This document shows positions 15,501 to 23,878 of a stretch of 29,042 nucleotides of DNA, piece after piece. The stretch comes from Proteobacteria bacterium ST_bin11 (GTDB taxonomy: Bacteria > Pseudomonadota > Gammaproteobacteria > Methylococcales > Methylomonadaceae). A program made the position numbers and the translations under genes. Under the pieces are notes generated by a model. That model saw only the letters and a list, made by a program, of their open reading frames with translations, searched no databases and had not been told where the DNA came from. Position 1 is the first letter of the stretch. Each line of letters starts with the position of its first letter. The DNA lies in NCBI GenBank assembly GCA_002083615.1, contig MSXO01000039.1, forward strand, positions 1 to 29,042. Reading direction: 5' to 3'.

Positions 15501-18498
15501 GCTTAAGGCTAGCGAGGAACGTTTTCGCAACATGGCCGAAAACACTGTCGATTGGTTATGGGCCTGCGATTTACAAGGTCGGCATACCTATTCAAACCAA
15601 GTGGCGATAGAGTTTTTTGGCTACGGCTTTGAAGAATTGAAAACCATCGATACCAGCAATTTGGTTCATCCCGATGACATGGATTTATTCCTGTCATTGA
15701 TGAAGAACGCCGCTAGGGAGAAATCGGGTTGGAAAGGCGTCATCGTCCGCTGGAAAAATCGGCAGGGCGGGTATTTATCACTGGAGTCCACCGCTGTGCC
15801 GATATTGGATAGGTCCGGGGATGTGATCGGTTTCCAAGGCATAGATCGCGACATTACCGAGCGACTAAAAGCAGAACAGGCTTTGAAGGAAAGCGAATTT
15901 TTCCTCAACGAGAGTCAACGTATCGGCAATCTGGGCGGCTGGCGGGCAGATCCGGTTGCCAACACGGTGGTATGGACTGAAGGCGTTTACGCCATCGTCA
16001 AAATGCCGTTGGATTACAAACCGGATCTGCAATCCGCATTGGATTTTTACCCGCCCGGTTCTCGCGAGCATGTGGTGGCCAACTTGAATAAAACCCTTGT
16101 CACCGGGGAGCCGTTCTCAATCGAAGTCGAAGTGGTGGACAGCGAAGGGGTATTAAAGGGGGTTGAGCTGCGTGGCTTCCCGCATTACATGGATGGCCGT
16201 ATTGACTATTTAATGGGCACCTTGCAAGACATTTCCGAGCGTAACCGGGCAAACGAAAGCCTACAGAAACTGTGGCTGGCGGTGGAACAAAGCCCTAATT
16301 GCATCATTATTACCAATCTGGATGCCGAGATTGAATACGTTAACCAACGTTATCAGGATATCACCGGCTACTCACGTAACGACGTGATCGGGCAACAGCC
16401 CGGCATCATGAAAATAGGCAGTGGTGGGCAGGCCAACAATGCATCAGTCTGGGACGCATTGAAAGCCGGCAAAAATTGGTCGGGGGAATACGTCAATCGA
16501 CGCAAGGACGGCAGCGAATATAACCTGCAAACCTATATTTCACCGGTTCGCCAAACGAATGGTCAGATTAGCCATTATCTTCTGATTCAGGAAGATATCA
16601 CTGACAAGAAACGGATGACGGAGGAGTTGAATGCCTACCATCATCATCTGGAAAAATTGGTGAAATCGCGCACCATAGAATTGGAACAAGCGCGGGAGGC
16701 GGCGGAAATGGCCTCCCGCTCAAAAAGTGCCTTTCTGGCTAATATGAGTCATGAAATCCGCACGCCAATGAATGCGATTCTGGGTATGTCGCATTTGTTA
16801 AAGCGCGATTTGCACGATCCAAGACAACTGGACAAACTCGGCAAAATTAACGCCGCCAGCAAGCATTTGCTCGGTCTGATTAACGACATCCTCGATTTGT
16901 CCAAGATCGAAGCGGAACGTCTGACCATTGAGGAGGCGGCTATCAACCTGGGATCGATAGTCGACCATGTATGCAGCATGATGATGGATCGCGCCCGCAG
17001 CAAAGGTGTTGCGTTTATTCAGGAGATTGATCCTTTGCTAAGGGATTTGACCCTGTCTGGCGACCCGTTACGGATCGGTCAGATTTTGATCAATTATGTG
17101 GGGAACGCCGTCAAATTTACTGAACGCGGACAAATTGCCCTGAGAGCCAAGCTAGTATCGCAAACCGAGCTGGCTGTTGCGGTTCGCTTCGAAGTTCAGG
17201 ATACCGGGATCGGTATGACCGAGGAACAACAGGCCAGAGTATTCGAAGCGTTTGAACAAGGCCACAGTTCAACTACCCGAAAATATGGCGGCACCGGGTT
17301 GGGCTTAACCATCAGTCGTCATTTGGCCCGCATGATGGGCGGACAAGTCGGGGTTAATTGTAAGCCCGGAGTGGGTTGTATTTTCTGGTTTAACGTAAGC
17401 CTAAAGCGCGTTAATCTGGCCAATTTACCAACGCCAGCGCTTGAAGGTGCTGTCGATTTTCGACATGACGCCACTATCCTGCTGGTCGAAGACAATGAAA
17501 TCAATCAAGAAGTGGCAAAACAACTCCTGGAGTCAGCCGGCCTCACTGTAGACCTGGCTTGGCATGGCGGCGAAGCGCTAGAGCGCGTTAAATTGCGGCA
17601 CTATGATGCCATTCTGATGGACATGCAAATGCCGGTGATGGACGGGCTTGAAGCAACCCGACTGATTCGGCAGTTACCAGGCTACAGTTCGGTGCCGGTC
17701 ATAGCTATGACCGCCAATGCCTTTGAAGAAGACAGGCAACAATGTTTGGCGGCGGGGATGAACGATTTTCTGTCCAAGCCGTTCGATCCAAATACGCTGT
17801 TTGCGATGCTAACGCGCTGGATCCCTAGCCCAACGCAAAAGCCAATCGGTAGGGTTGAGCCTCAACAGCTCGATTTACCTTTGCTGCAGAATAGTCCGCA
17901 ATTAAATATCGAAATCGGCTTGCGTAGTTTTAACGGTCAGCGGGAACAATATCTGCAAATGCTGAAACGCTTCCTAACATTACATCGGGGCGACGCTTTG
18001 CTTATCGATGCGGAGGTGGCGAAGGAAGACCGGGAAACTGCCTGCCGCTTGGCGCATACTTTGAAAGGCGTTGCCGGGTTGTTGGGACTTGAACATGTGC
18101 AGGCAACAGCTGCACTTTTGGAGCAGAAACTGAATTCATCGTTAACTGCCAACGATGTCGGCCTATTGACCCGGCGCTTGCGCGAATGCCTGCACTCAGG
18201 GGAGGCCGCTATCCTGAAACTGATCGGCGAACCGCAGATGGAAACATTGTCAATCACGGCCGCTTTTGAGTTGGGGCAGCAAGTTATTTTGCTGGAGTCG
18301 GAATTGGCTACGTACAGTCTTACGGCCTTAGATATATGGCGGGAAATCAAACCGCAGTTGTCAGTACTTATCGGCAGCGAACGGTTGAATATCCTGCATT
18401 GGAAGCTTGAACAGTACGATCTGCCGGGTGCGCTGGAAGATCTGCGCGGTATTATGGAAGAGCATCCGCAACTGCAGGGCTATTCGTCGCCTGAATGA
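12526..18498 (+). CDS. Giant hybrid sensor histidine kinase: PhnD-like sensor, eight PAS units, HisKA-HATPase-REC-HPt
   Basis: Membrane sensor of 1990 aa. Order: signal peptide (1-22); PhnD-like periplasmic binding domain (about 24-300, with LNDIKGKRVGAVGKDSFGGY); membrane helix (about 318-338); short coiled coil; eight PAS/PAC units at roughly 366-480, 490-605, 622-735, 745-860, 866-985, 995-1115, 1122-1240 and 1246-1365, most ending in a D-I-[TS]-[ED]-[RK]-type PAC tail; coiled coil; HisKA with H1409 (SHEIRTP); HATPase with N1527, DTGIG at 1559 and GGTGLGL at 1588; receiver with D1699 and K1751; HPt with H1844 (AHTLKG); and a helical tail of about 100 aa. All catalytic residues are present. 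The GTG start lies 4 nt after the binding-protein stop with only a weak Shine-Dalgarno, so translational coupling is likely. Probable partner: the HD-GYP regulator two genes upstream. Confidence 0.93.
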   Translation: MNISTRFWLILIGLLLSFPIFAEKTLYIGILAYRPKAQIETHWQALIPYLDQHFKERYHAERFQLKVFDYQELESAIQRQEIDFIVTNPASYVMLEHRLGLTQPLAGLVTEYQGVAMRGFGGTMLTKADRNDLKTLNDIKGKRVGAVGKDSFGGYQMQAFELAEQGLNLAQEAKSVEMFGMPHDKVVEALLDGRIDVGFVRSGLLEEMLDEQRVAPGVLKVLNRQDLPGFPLAVSTRLYPEWPVAALPHVSPEHAARFTAALLSLPEGGSITKNMGIHAFVIPYNYEPVRDLARTLRVPPYDVRPEITWDDIWLNHGPAISSVICAILLILALLLALFKYTRQLILTRQQLEQGAKHLENEKAHLRTLINTMPDLVWLKDPNGVYLTCNPLFEKLFGAKESEIIGKTDYDFIDSASAQFFREHDLAAIAANMPSANQEWLTFKANGYRGLFETVKTPMRDSNGKLIGVLGIARDITERQQREEALAESEERFRKLFEDTMDASMLLQDEHCSDANRAILAMFGIESVEAFCQLSPAQLSPERQPDGILSSIKAQAMINVAIEQGAHFFEWEHRRANGECFPAEVLLTPILHKNQKIIHAVVRDISARVEIEKALIKDTELRKQMMESIPGIFYLFDQNGRFIYWNSNMERLSQRSKTEVAAMHPLDLFDSQEKAKVEQEITNVMNLGSGYVEADLLVKDGSRIPYFWTGARIELDGEPMLIGIGTDISERKQAEIALQDSERNLNRAQAIGRIGSWTVNLIDNHLIWSAETYRMFGVDTAKAVDLQDFLAIVHPDDREVLLQAWNAALAGAEYDIEHRIIVQAQTFWVREIAEFIYSSSGAPLSAVGTVQDITERRLMLEQLADERRRLSDIIDGTQAGTWEWNLQTGECHYNERWANIFGYCLDELIPFDINTWEAFNHPEDCKLANRLLQEHFDGKSDYYECEVRMKHKDGHWVWISDRGRLVSRTAEGKPLLMSGTHMDVTKRKNAEQELKASEERFRNMAENTVDWLWACDLQGRHTYSNQVAIEFFGYGFEELKTIDTSNLVHPDDMDLFLSLMKNAAREKSGWKGVIVRWKNRQGGYLSLESTAVPILDRSGDVIGFQGIDRDITERLKAEQALKESEFFLNESQRIGNLGGWRADPVANTVVWTEGVYAIVKMPLDYKPDLQSALDFYPPGSREHVVANLNKTLVTGEPFSIEVEVVDSEGVLKGVELRGFPHYMDGRIDYLMGTLQDISERNRANESLQKLWLAVEQSPNCIIITNLDAEIEYVNQRYQDITGYSRNDVIGQQPGIMKIGSGGQANNASVWDALKAGKNWSGEYVNRRKDGSEYNLQTYISPVRQTNGQISHYLLIQEDITDKKRMTEELNAYHHHLEKLVKSRTIELEQAREAAEMASRSKSAFLANMSHEIRTPMNAILGMSHLLKRDLHDPRQLDKLGKINAASKHLLGLINDILDLSKIEAERLTIEEAAINLGSIVDHVCSMMMDRARSKGVAFIQEIDPLLRDLTLSGDPLRIGQILINYVGNAVKFTERGQIALRAKLVSQTELAVAVRFEVQDTGIGMTEEQQARVFEAFEQGHSSTTRKYGGTGLGLTISRHLARMMGGQVGVNCKPGVGCIFWFNVSLKRVNLANLPTPALEGAVDFRHDATILLVEDNEINQEVAKQLLESAGLTVDLAWHGGEALERVKLRHYDAILMDMQMPVMDGLEATRLIRQLPGYSSVPVIAMTANAFEEDRQQCLAAGMNDFLSKPFDPNTLFAMLTRWIPSPTQKPIGRVEPQQLDLPLLQNSPQLNIEIGLRSFNGQREQYLQMLKRFLTLHRGDALLIDAEVAKEDRETACRLAHTLKGVAGLLGLEHVQATAALLEQKLNSSLTANDVGLLTRRLRECLHSGEAAILKLIGEPQMETLSITAAFELGQQVILLESELATYSLTALDIWREIKPQLSVLIGSERLNILHWKLEQYDLPGALEDLRGIMEEHPQLQGYSSPE

Positions 18499-18632
18499 GC
18501 CGCTTTTTGAGGTTTTGATGCGGTTTTACGCAACATCGGTTTGTTCCGGGTAAAAGGCTTTAGTATCTATTCAGCAATTAGGGTCTGCAGGGCCGAGTAT
18601 ACCGAGCGGGTTCACCTCAATTGTCTGAGTTA

Positions 18633-20207
18633 TTAGAGGATTTGCAACAACTCTGGGGTTACCCGGTGCATAAAAACATCGCGATAGTTTTCTGCTTTGC
18701 GGAGTTGCATACTTTCCACTGGATTGTAGTCGTCGGTGATCAATATCGCGCCATTCAAATCGTTAAAGCGATATTCATGATCCATTAGCCAACTGACTCG
18801 AAACTGGTCGTTGGTTTTGTCCAAGGGCAGGGCTTCGGCAGAAGCCAAAAAAATAAAATCGGTAAATTCCTCTTTTTCGGTGACGAATACTCGGATGTTG
18901 GGCAATACGCTGCTTAAAGTCTTATAAACCGACTTTACCGCATCAGCGCCTTCGCCTTTGGTAAAGCCCACGTAATTTAAGGCCAATATCCCCGACGGGG
19001 TGAGTAATCCGCGCAATTGCGTGAGCATTTCTTGGGTGAGTAGATGGGTAGGCTCCGAACCACCGGTAAAGCAGTCGTGAATGATAAAGTCGTATTGCTT
19101 GTGTAAATTTCGAATCTCGTAACGGGCATCGCCAACGATGAAATCGCCGGTAGGTTTGAAGTCAAAATAGTCCAATGACGCTTGAGCGACTGCCGGGTCT
19201 ATCTCGATGGTATCGGTAGTGACGCCTTTCGATTTAAGCTCTTTGGCAACATGTCCACCGCCGAGGCCAATCAGCAATGCCTGTTTTGCTTGCGGTCTAA
19301 ATTGTTGTAAACCACCCAGCACCCATTGGTAGCTCAATAAACTATGACTGCTTTTAGTATCGATCGCGCTTAACACCGATGCGTCGGATAATAGCAGCCG
19401 ATAGCCTTTGCTGAGGTCATCGACTACTCGAACCCAGCCATAAACGCTTTCCTCCTGATGCAGAACATTAAATCCCGGCGTTTTTTGCTGCGCTTTTGCA
19501 AAGCCGCTGCCGAGCATGATGGTGGAGATAAGTACTATCAAGGTCATTGATGCCGATGCGACGGCTCCGGTGGTTTGCGACTTCACGCGACCATCGAGCA
19601 CCGCCAAGAATATCGCTAACAGCAACAGCATTAGGCTTAGGCAAAACACAATGGTGCGCGTGCCAAATTGCGGCAACAGGTAAAAGCCTAACAGGACTGT
19701 ACCCAGTACACTGCCGACGGTGCTGACGGCGTAGACAGAGCCAGCGGCGGTGCCGACGCCCTGAATACTGTTGGTTGCCATTTTGATGACAAAGGGTCCA
19801 AACATAGCCAATGCGGTCAAGGGTAGCCCGAACAGGATCAGAGCCGATAAGAAAGCGCCGCCACGCAATCCCATGGGATTGGTTAGGGTTAAGACCGGTC
19901 CGCTGATGAAGGGAATAATCACTGTGGCAAACGCCGCAAACGTGGCCACATGAGATAGGCGAAGGCTTTTGAAGCGGTCGGCGCAATATCCACCAAGATA
20001 GTAGCCAATAGCCAAAGCGATCATGGTTACCGTGATTAACGATGACCAAACGTACAGGCTGACCCCATAAAATGGCGCGATAATGCGGGTGCCCAGCAAC
20101 TCTAAAATCATGACTGCGGCCCCGCTTATGGTCACGGTCGAAAACAAAATAGTCTTGCTGAAGACTGGGGAATGTAGAGTCTGTTGCGAGCTGTGTTTTT
20201 TGTTCAT
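18633..20207 (-). CDS. Membrane-fused spermidine-synthase-like protein
   Basis: Protein of 524 aa joining an MFS-like membrane half to a spermidine-synthase-type methyltransferase-fold domain. Residues 20-230 hold about six to seven hydrophobic helices, starting with SGAAVMILELLGTRIIAPFYG, a hallmark of this fused family. The C-terminal domain (about 260-510) has the nucleotide-binding GLGGGH (314-319), an acidic strand end IEIDP, VGDAR, DFIIHDCF and a terminal TDDYNPVE. Substrate and reaction are not established for most members; real polyamine synthesis should not be assumed. The ATG at 20207 was preferred to a TTG at 20231; neither has a good Shine-Dalgarno. It converges on the kinase gene and is divergent from the TetR gene, about 200 nt apart. 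Confidence 0.87.
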   Translation of the reverse strand: MNKKHSSQQTLHSPVFSKTILFSTVTISGAAVMILELLGTRIIAPFYGVSLYVWSSLITVTMIALAIGYYLGGYCADRFKSLRLSHVATFAAFATVIIPFISGPVLTLTNPMGLRGGAFLSALILFGLPLTALAMFGPFVIKMATNSIQGVGTAAGSVYAVSTVGSVLGTVLLGFYLLPQFGTRTIVFCLSLMLLLLAIFLAVLDGRVKSQTTGAVASASMTLIVLISTIMLGSGFAKAQQKTPGFNVLHQEESVYGWVRVVDDLSKGYRLLLSDASVLSAIDTKSSHSLLSYQWVLGGLQQFRPQAKQALLIGLGGGHVAKELKSKGVTTDTIEIDPAVAQASLDYFDFKPTGDFIVGDARYEIRNLHKQYDFIIHDCFTGGSEPTHLLTQEMLTQLRGLLTPSGILALNYVGFTKGEGADAVKSVYKTLSSVLPNIRVFVTEKEEFTDFIFLASAEALPLDKTNDQFRVSWLMDHEYRFNDLNGAILITDDYNPVESMQLRKAENYRDVFMHRVTPELLQIL

Positions 20208-20294
20208 GAAAATAGGTGTATGGGGTGTCAAATTAAAAATCAGTCGGCTGATTTTAACCGTAAAAGAGGGATGTGACGATCAACGATGCTAGGC

Positions 20295-20309
20295 GCGACA
20301 CTTTGTCGC
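20295..20309. promoter_or_regulatory. Dyad between the divergent speE-like and tetR genes
   Basis: GCGAC-ACTTT-GTCGC, a perfect 5-nt dyad flanked by a second GGCGC/GCGCC pair (20292-20316). It lies in the 200-nt divergent region, where a TetR protein could bind. The assignment is positional only; an RNA hairpin is an equal alternative. Confidence 0.25.
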
Positions 20310-20407
20310 AAGCGCCGCGTAGCTGGCATGGCTAGGGATTTTCTAAATCAGCCTTTAGCCTTCGTGCCAATAATAATTTGCCGGTAATCCGCGCTAAAAT
20401 CATCAAC

Positions 20408-21028
20408 ATGACGCCCATCAATAGTCCAATAGCCGATAAACCGCCACGCGAGCGTATCTTGCTGACTGCTCACGATCTGTTTTATCGCGATGGGATTCGC
20501 GCTACCGGAATTGATAAAGTGATTGCCGAGTCCGGCGTCACCAAAGTAACGTTCTACCGGCATTTTCCCAGCAAGAATGATTTGATACGGGCGTTTTTGG
20601 CTTATCGGCACGACCTTTGGATGGTCTGGTTTAACGATGCCTTACAGCGTCACGGCGGGCGAGCCGGTGCGGGATTAATGCCGCTGGTGGCGACGATGGC
20701 AGAATGGTTTCGTAAACCGATTTATCGTGGCTGCGCGTTTATCAATACGGTCGCCGAATTAGGCGGCGTGTTGCCGGATGTGGTGGACATCTGTGGCCAG
20801 CACAAACAGGATATGGTGCGGGTTATCAGCGCGCTGTTAGCTGATAGCCCGAACCGTTTGCAGCTTGCCAATGCCGCTGCGGTGGCGATAGACGGCGCGA
20901 TTGTTAAGGCGCAGTTGGAAGCGCAGGATGCGGAGGAGAAGCAGTCTTTGCAAAGCTTGGAGACTCTGCTTACTGCGCTGAATGCCTTCGCCGAATTAAC
21001 GGCGCCGGATGAAACGCCGAACGATTAG
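20408..21028 (+). CDS. TetR/AcrR family transcriptional regulator
   Basis: Repressor-type regulator of 206 aa. The N-terminal helix-turn-helix (about residues 13-60) shows ERILLTAHDLFYRDGIRATG, IAESGVTKVTFYRHFPSKNDLI. The ligand-binding part contains WFRKPIYRGCAFINTVAE, the pattern of TetR proteins with a conserved GCAF segment. The ATG at 20408 gives the normal N-terminus; an in-frame TTG at 20378 would add ten residues. Its last 33 nt overlap the 3' end of the P-type ATPase gene on the other strand. Target genes are unknown: the divergent speE-like fusion and the gene itself are the usual candidates by position. Confidence 0.9.
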   Translation: MTPINSPIADKPPRERILLTAHDLFYRDGIRATGIDKVIAESGVTKVTFYRHFPSKNDLIRAFLAYRHDLWMVWFNDALQRHGGRAGAGLMPLVATMAEWFRKPIYRGCAFINTVAELGGVLPDVVDICGQHKQDMVRVISALLADSPNRLQLANAAAVAIDGAIVKAQLEAQDAEEKQSLQSLETLLTALNAFAELTAPDETPND

Positions 21029-23689
21029 TTTTTCCAGGCCGATTGCCGCGTAAATCACCCAGCTAACCCCCAAGATCAACAGCCATTCGTCACGGCCTAT
21101 GCTCGCACTGCCGAACAAAGCCTGCATCGGCGGCCAGTAAGTAAACAGCAGTTGCAACAAGGTCATGCTGATCACGCCGAAAATCAGCCACAAATTAGAA
21201 AATAAGCCGACGCGGAACATCGAGTAATTTAAGGAGCGGCAGTTGAATAGATAAAACAACGAGCCGAACACAAACACGTTCACTGCCACGGTACGGGCTT
21301 TGGCTAAGGTTTCGTTATGAGACAGTTCCCATTCGAACAGGCCGAAGGCGCCGGCCAACAGCAGAAAACCCACCAAACAAATTCGAAACATCAGGCGCTT
21401 GGTCAAGATCGCTTGTTTGCGGTTACGCGGCTTGCGCAGCATCAGCCCAGGTTCCTTAGGCTCGAAAGACAGCATCAAACCCAGCAACACAGCGGTAGTC
21501 ATATTGATCCAAAGAATCTGCAAAGGCGTGATGGGTAAGGCCACATTGGCAAACACGGCAGCGGTGATCACCAAGCCTTCGCCGAGATTGGTGGGCAAAG
21601 TCCAGGCAATGAATTTCACCAGATTATCGAAGACGCCACGGCCTTCTTCTACTGCCGCTTCGATGGTGGCGAAATGATCGTCGGTTAATATCATCGCCGC
21701 CGCTTCTTTGGCGACTTCGGTGCCGCCCATGCCCATGGCCACGCCGATGTTGGCTTGGCGCAGGGCCGGTGCGTCATTGACGCCGTCCCCGGTCATGGCT
21801 ACCACTTGACCGTTGGCTTGCAGGGCTTGCACCAATTGCAGTTTTTGCTCCGGTGCGATGCGAGCGAATACGTCGCAGTCTTTAACGTGTTTTCGATAGT
21901 CGGCATCGCTGTAGTTTTGCAATTCGGCGCCGCTGATCACTCGGTCGCTATGGCGCATATTCAACTGCTTGGCGATGGCCAGCGCGGTGACCGGATGGTC
22001 GCCGGTGATCATTTTTACCGCGATGCCGGCTTTGTAACAGGCGGCAATCGCTCTTGCAGCCTCGGGGCGCGGCGGATCGATCATGGCCTGCAAGCCTAAA
22101 AAATTCAGGCCGCCACTCACTTCTTGGTGTTCAACGCTATCGTCATGATGTTCGGAACGCGCAAAGGCCAGGACCCGCAAACCTTGCGCGGCAAAGGCTT
22201 CTGCTTGTTGGTTTAGGCGAGCTTTATCCAGCGGCACCAATTGCATGTCGGCCGAAAAGGCTTTGTCGCAACGTTGCAACAAACTTTCCAGGGAACCTTT
22301 CAAATAAATGTGGCGAGCATCATCAGCTAGATCGTGATGTAAGGTCGCCATGAATTGGTATTCTGATTCGAAAGGAATCGCGTCCAGGCGGGGATGATTG
22401 TCAGTGACGCTCGCTTGATGCAGGCCCGCTTTATGGGCGGCCACCAGCAAGGCGGCTTCGGTGGGGTCGCCTTCGATACGCCAGCTGTCGGCATCTGCGA
22501 TCAATCTGGCGTCGTTGCACAATAGCCCTGCTTTCAAGCACGCCAGCAATGTGGGCTTTTGGCTTGGGTTGACTGCTTGGCCATTGCTGCTGAATTCACC
22601 GTCCGGCGTATAGCCGCTACCGCTGACTGCGAACACTTCGCCACCGGCACAGATAAATTGCACCGTCATTTGGTTTTGCGTCAAGGTGCCGGTCTTGTCG
22701 GAACATATTACCGTGGTACTGCCTAGGGTTTCTACTGCCGGCAGTTTGCGAATGATGGCATTCCGTTTGGCCATCCGCGAGACGCCGATAGCCAAGGTAA
22801 TGGTTAAAGCCGCGGGCAAGCCTTCCGGGATTGCGCCGACTGCCAAGGCTACTGATGCCATGAACATGTCCAGCATGGTTTCGCCGCGCCAGACGCCCAC
22901 CGCGAAGGTTACCGCCGCACAGCCGACAATAACCCAGAGCAACAATTGGCTGAACTGGCTCATTTTTAGGGTTAGCGGGGTTTCCAAGGGTTCGGCGCTG
23001 CCGATCAGCTTGTTGATGCGACCGATTTCGGTATTGTCGCCGGTGCTGACTACTACCGCCAGTGCGCTGCCATAACTGACCAATGTCGATGAGTAGGCCA
23101 TATTGGCGCGATCGGCCAATAAAGTGGTGGCCGGCAAGGTTTGTGCCTGTTTTTCCACAGGTACCGATTCGCCGGTTAGTGCGGATTCGTCGATTTTCAA
23201 TTCGCGTGACTGCAACAGACGTAAATCGGCAGGTACCTTATCGCCGGATTGCAGGAATACCAAGTCGCCGGGTACTAATTCGGCTGCAGCCAAACTGCGG
23301 CGCTGGCCACTGCGCAACACGTTGGTACTGATGTTGAGAGTCTGAGCCAGCGCATTAATGGCTTTCAAGGCATTGGCTTCTTGAATAAAGCCGATCACGG
23401 CATTGATGATGACCACCCCGAAGATGACGCTGCTGTCGGTCCACTCTTCCAAGTACGCCGTGGTGGCAGCGGACGCTAACAGGATGTAGATCAAGGGCTG
23501 ATGAAATTGTGCCAGAAGTAACAGCAGGGGGCCCTTGCCTTGACGCGCGGTTAGACGGTTTGCGCCGCTTGTCATCAGGCGGTTTTGCGCGTCTTCGTTG
23601 CTTAAGCCTTGGCCTAGTTCCACGGCAAAATGCGTTAGGACCGCTTCCGGCGCTTGGCTGTGCCATTGGGTTTTCGGGTGATTGTCCAT
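20996..23689 (-). CDS. P2-type cation-transporting ATPase (CtpF/PacL-like)
   Basis: Inner-membrane ATP-driven cation pump, 897 aa. It has an N-terminal cation-ATPase domain, actuator loop with TGES (172-175), M4 motif IPEGLPAAL (about 286-294), phosphorylated D331 in CSDKTGTLT, nucleotide domain, hinge TGDGVNDAP (633-641) and six C-terminal hydrophobic helices. The overall plan is that of calcium-type P2 pumps. In M6, however, the segment reads WINMTTAVLLGL, where SERCA-type calcium pumps have N-x-x-T-D; the aspartate is replaced. I recall a similar M6 in CtpF-type pumps, so calcium remains possible but is not shown. The ATG at 23689 has a poor Shine-Dalgarno. It is divergent from the 68-aa membrane protein gene and overlaps tetR tail to tail. 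Confidence 0.92.
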   Translation of the reverse strand: MDNHPKTQWHSQAPEAVLTHFAVELGQGLSNEDAQNRLMTSGANRLTARQGKGPLLLLLAQFHQPLIYILLASAATTAYLEEWTDSSVIFGVVIINAVIGFIQEANALKAINALAQTLNISTNVLRSGQRRSLAAAELVPGDLVFLQSGDKVPADLRLLQSRELKIDESALTGESVPVEKQAQTLPATTLLADRANMAYSSTLVSYGSALAVVVSTGDNTEIGRINKLIGSAEPLETPLTLKMSQFSQLLLWVIVGCAAVTFAVGVWRGETMLDMFMASVALAVGAIPEGLPAALTITLAIGVSRMAKRNAIIRKLPAVETLGSTTVICSDKTGTLTQNQMTVQFICAGGEVFAVSGSGYTPDGEFSSNGQAVNPSQKPTLLACLKAGLLCNDARLIADADSWRIEGDPTEAALLVAAHKAGLHQASVTDNHPRLDAIPFESEYQFMATLHHDLADDARHIYLKGSLESLLQRCDKAFSADMQLVPLDKARLNQQAEAFAAQGLRVLAFARSEHHDDSVEHQEVSGGLNFLGLQAMIDPPRPEAARAIAACYKAGIAVKMITGDHPVTALAIAKQLNMRHSDRVISGAELQNYSDADYRKHVKDCDVFARIAPEQKLQLVQALQANGQVVAMTGDGVNDAPALRQANIGVAMGMGGTEVAKEAAAMILTDDHFATIEAAVEEGRGVFDNLVKFIAWTLPTNLGEGLVITAAVFANVALPITPLQILWINMTTAVLLGLMLSFEPKEPGLMLRKPRNRKQAILTKRLMFRICLVGFLLLAGAFGLFEWELSHNETLAKARTVAVNVFVFGSLFYLFNCRSLNYSMFRVGLFSNLWLIFGVISMTLLQLLFTYWPPMQALFGSASIGRDEWLLILGVSWVIYAAIGLEKLIVRRFIRRR

Positions 23690-23787
23690 GAGCTTAATTT
23701 GTTAGTTGAAAACGGCGTCGGATTAGTTGACCGAGAGCGAAGTTAGCCCGTGGTAAACCCCCTAAATTAACAAAGCGTATTTTGTAC

Positions 23788-23816
23788 TTGTTCCCTAAAA
23801 GGTATAGGGTTATAGT
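23788..23816 (+). promoter_or_regulatory. Candidate promoter with internal inverted repeat, upstream of the 68-aa membrane protein gene
   Basis: TTGTTC (23788-23793), exact 17-nt spacer, TATAGT (23811-23816). The spacer carries the inverted repeat CCCTA-7-TAGGG (23793-23809), which would let a repressor bind between the -35 and -10 boxes. The start codon is about 60 nt downstream. Confidence 0.5.
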
Positions 23817-23878
23817 CCATTCCCGAGGTCTCTGACCTTATTCTAAATTAAAATAAAAACAAATAGTTGGAGGTATTT

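Noticed and set aside
18499..18632. Possible terminator after the kinase gene (CCGC ... GCGG then TTTT)
   Set aside because: Four-base stem with a long T-rich loop; not a credible intrinsic terminator.
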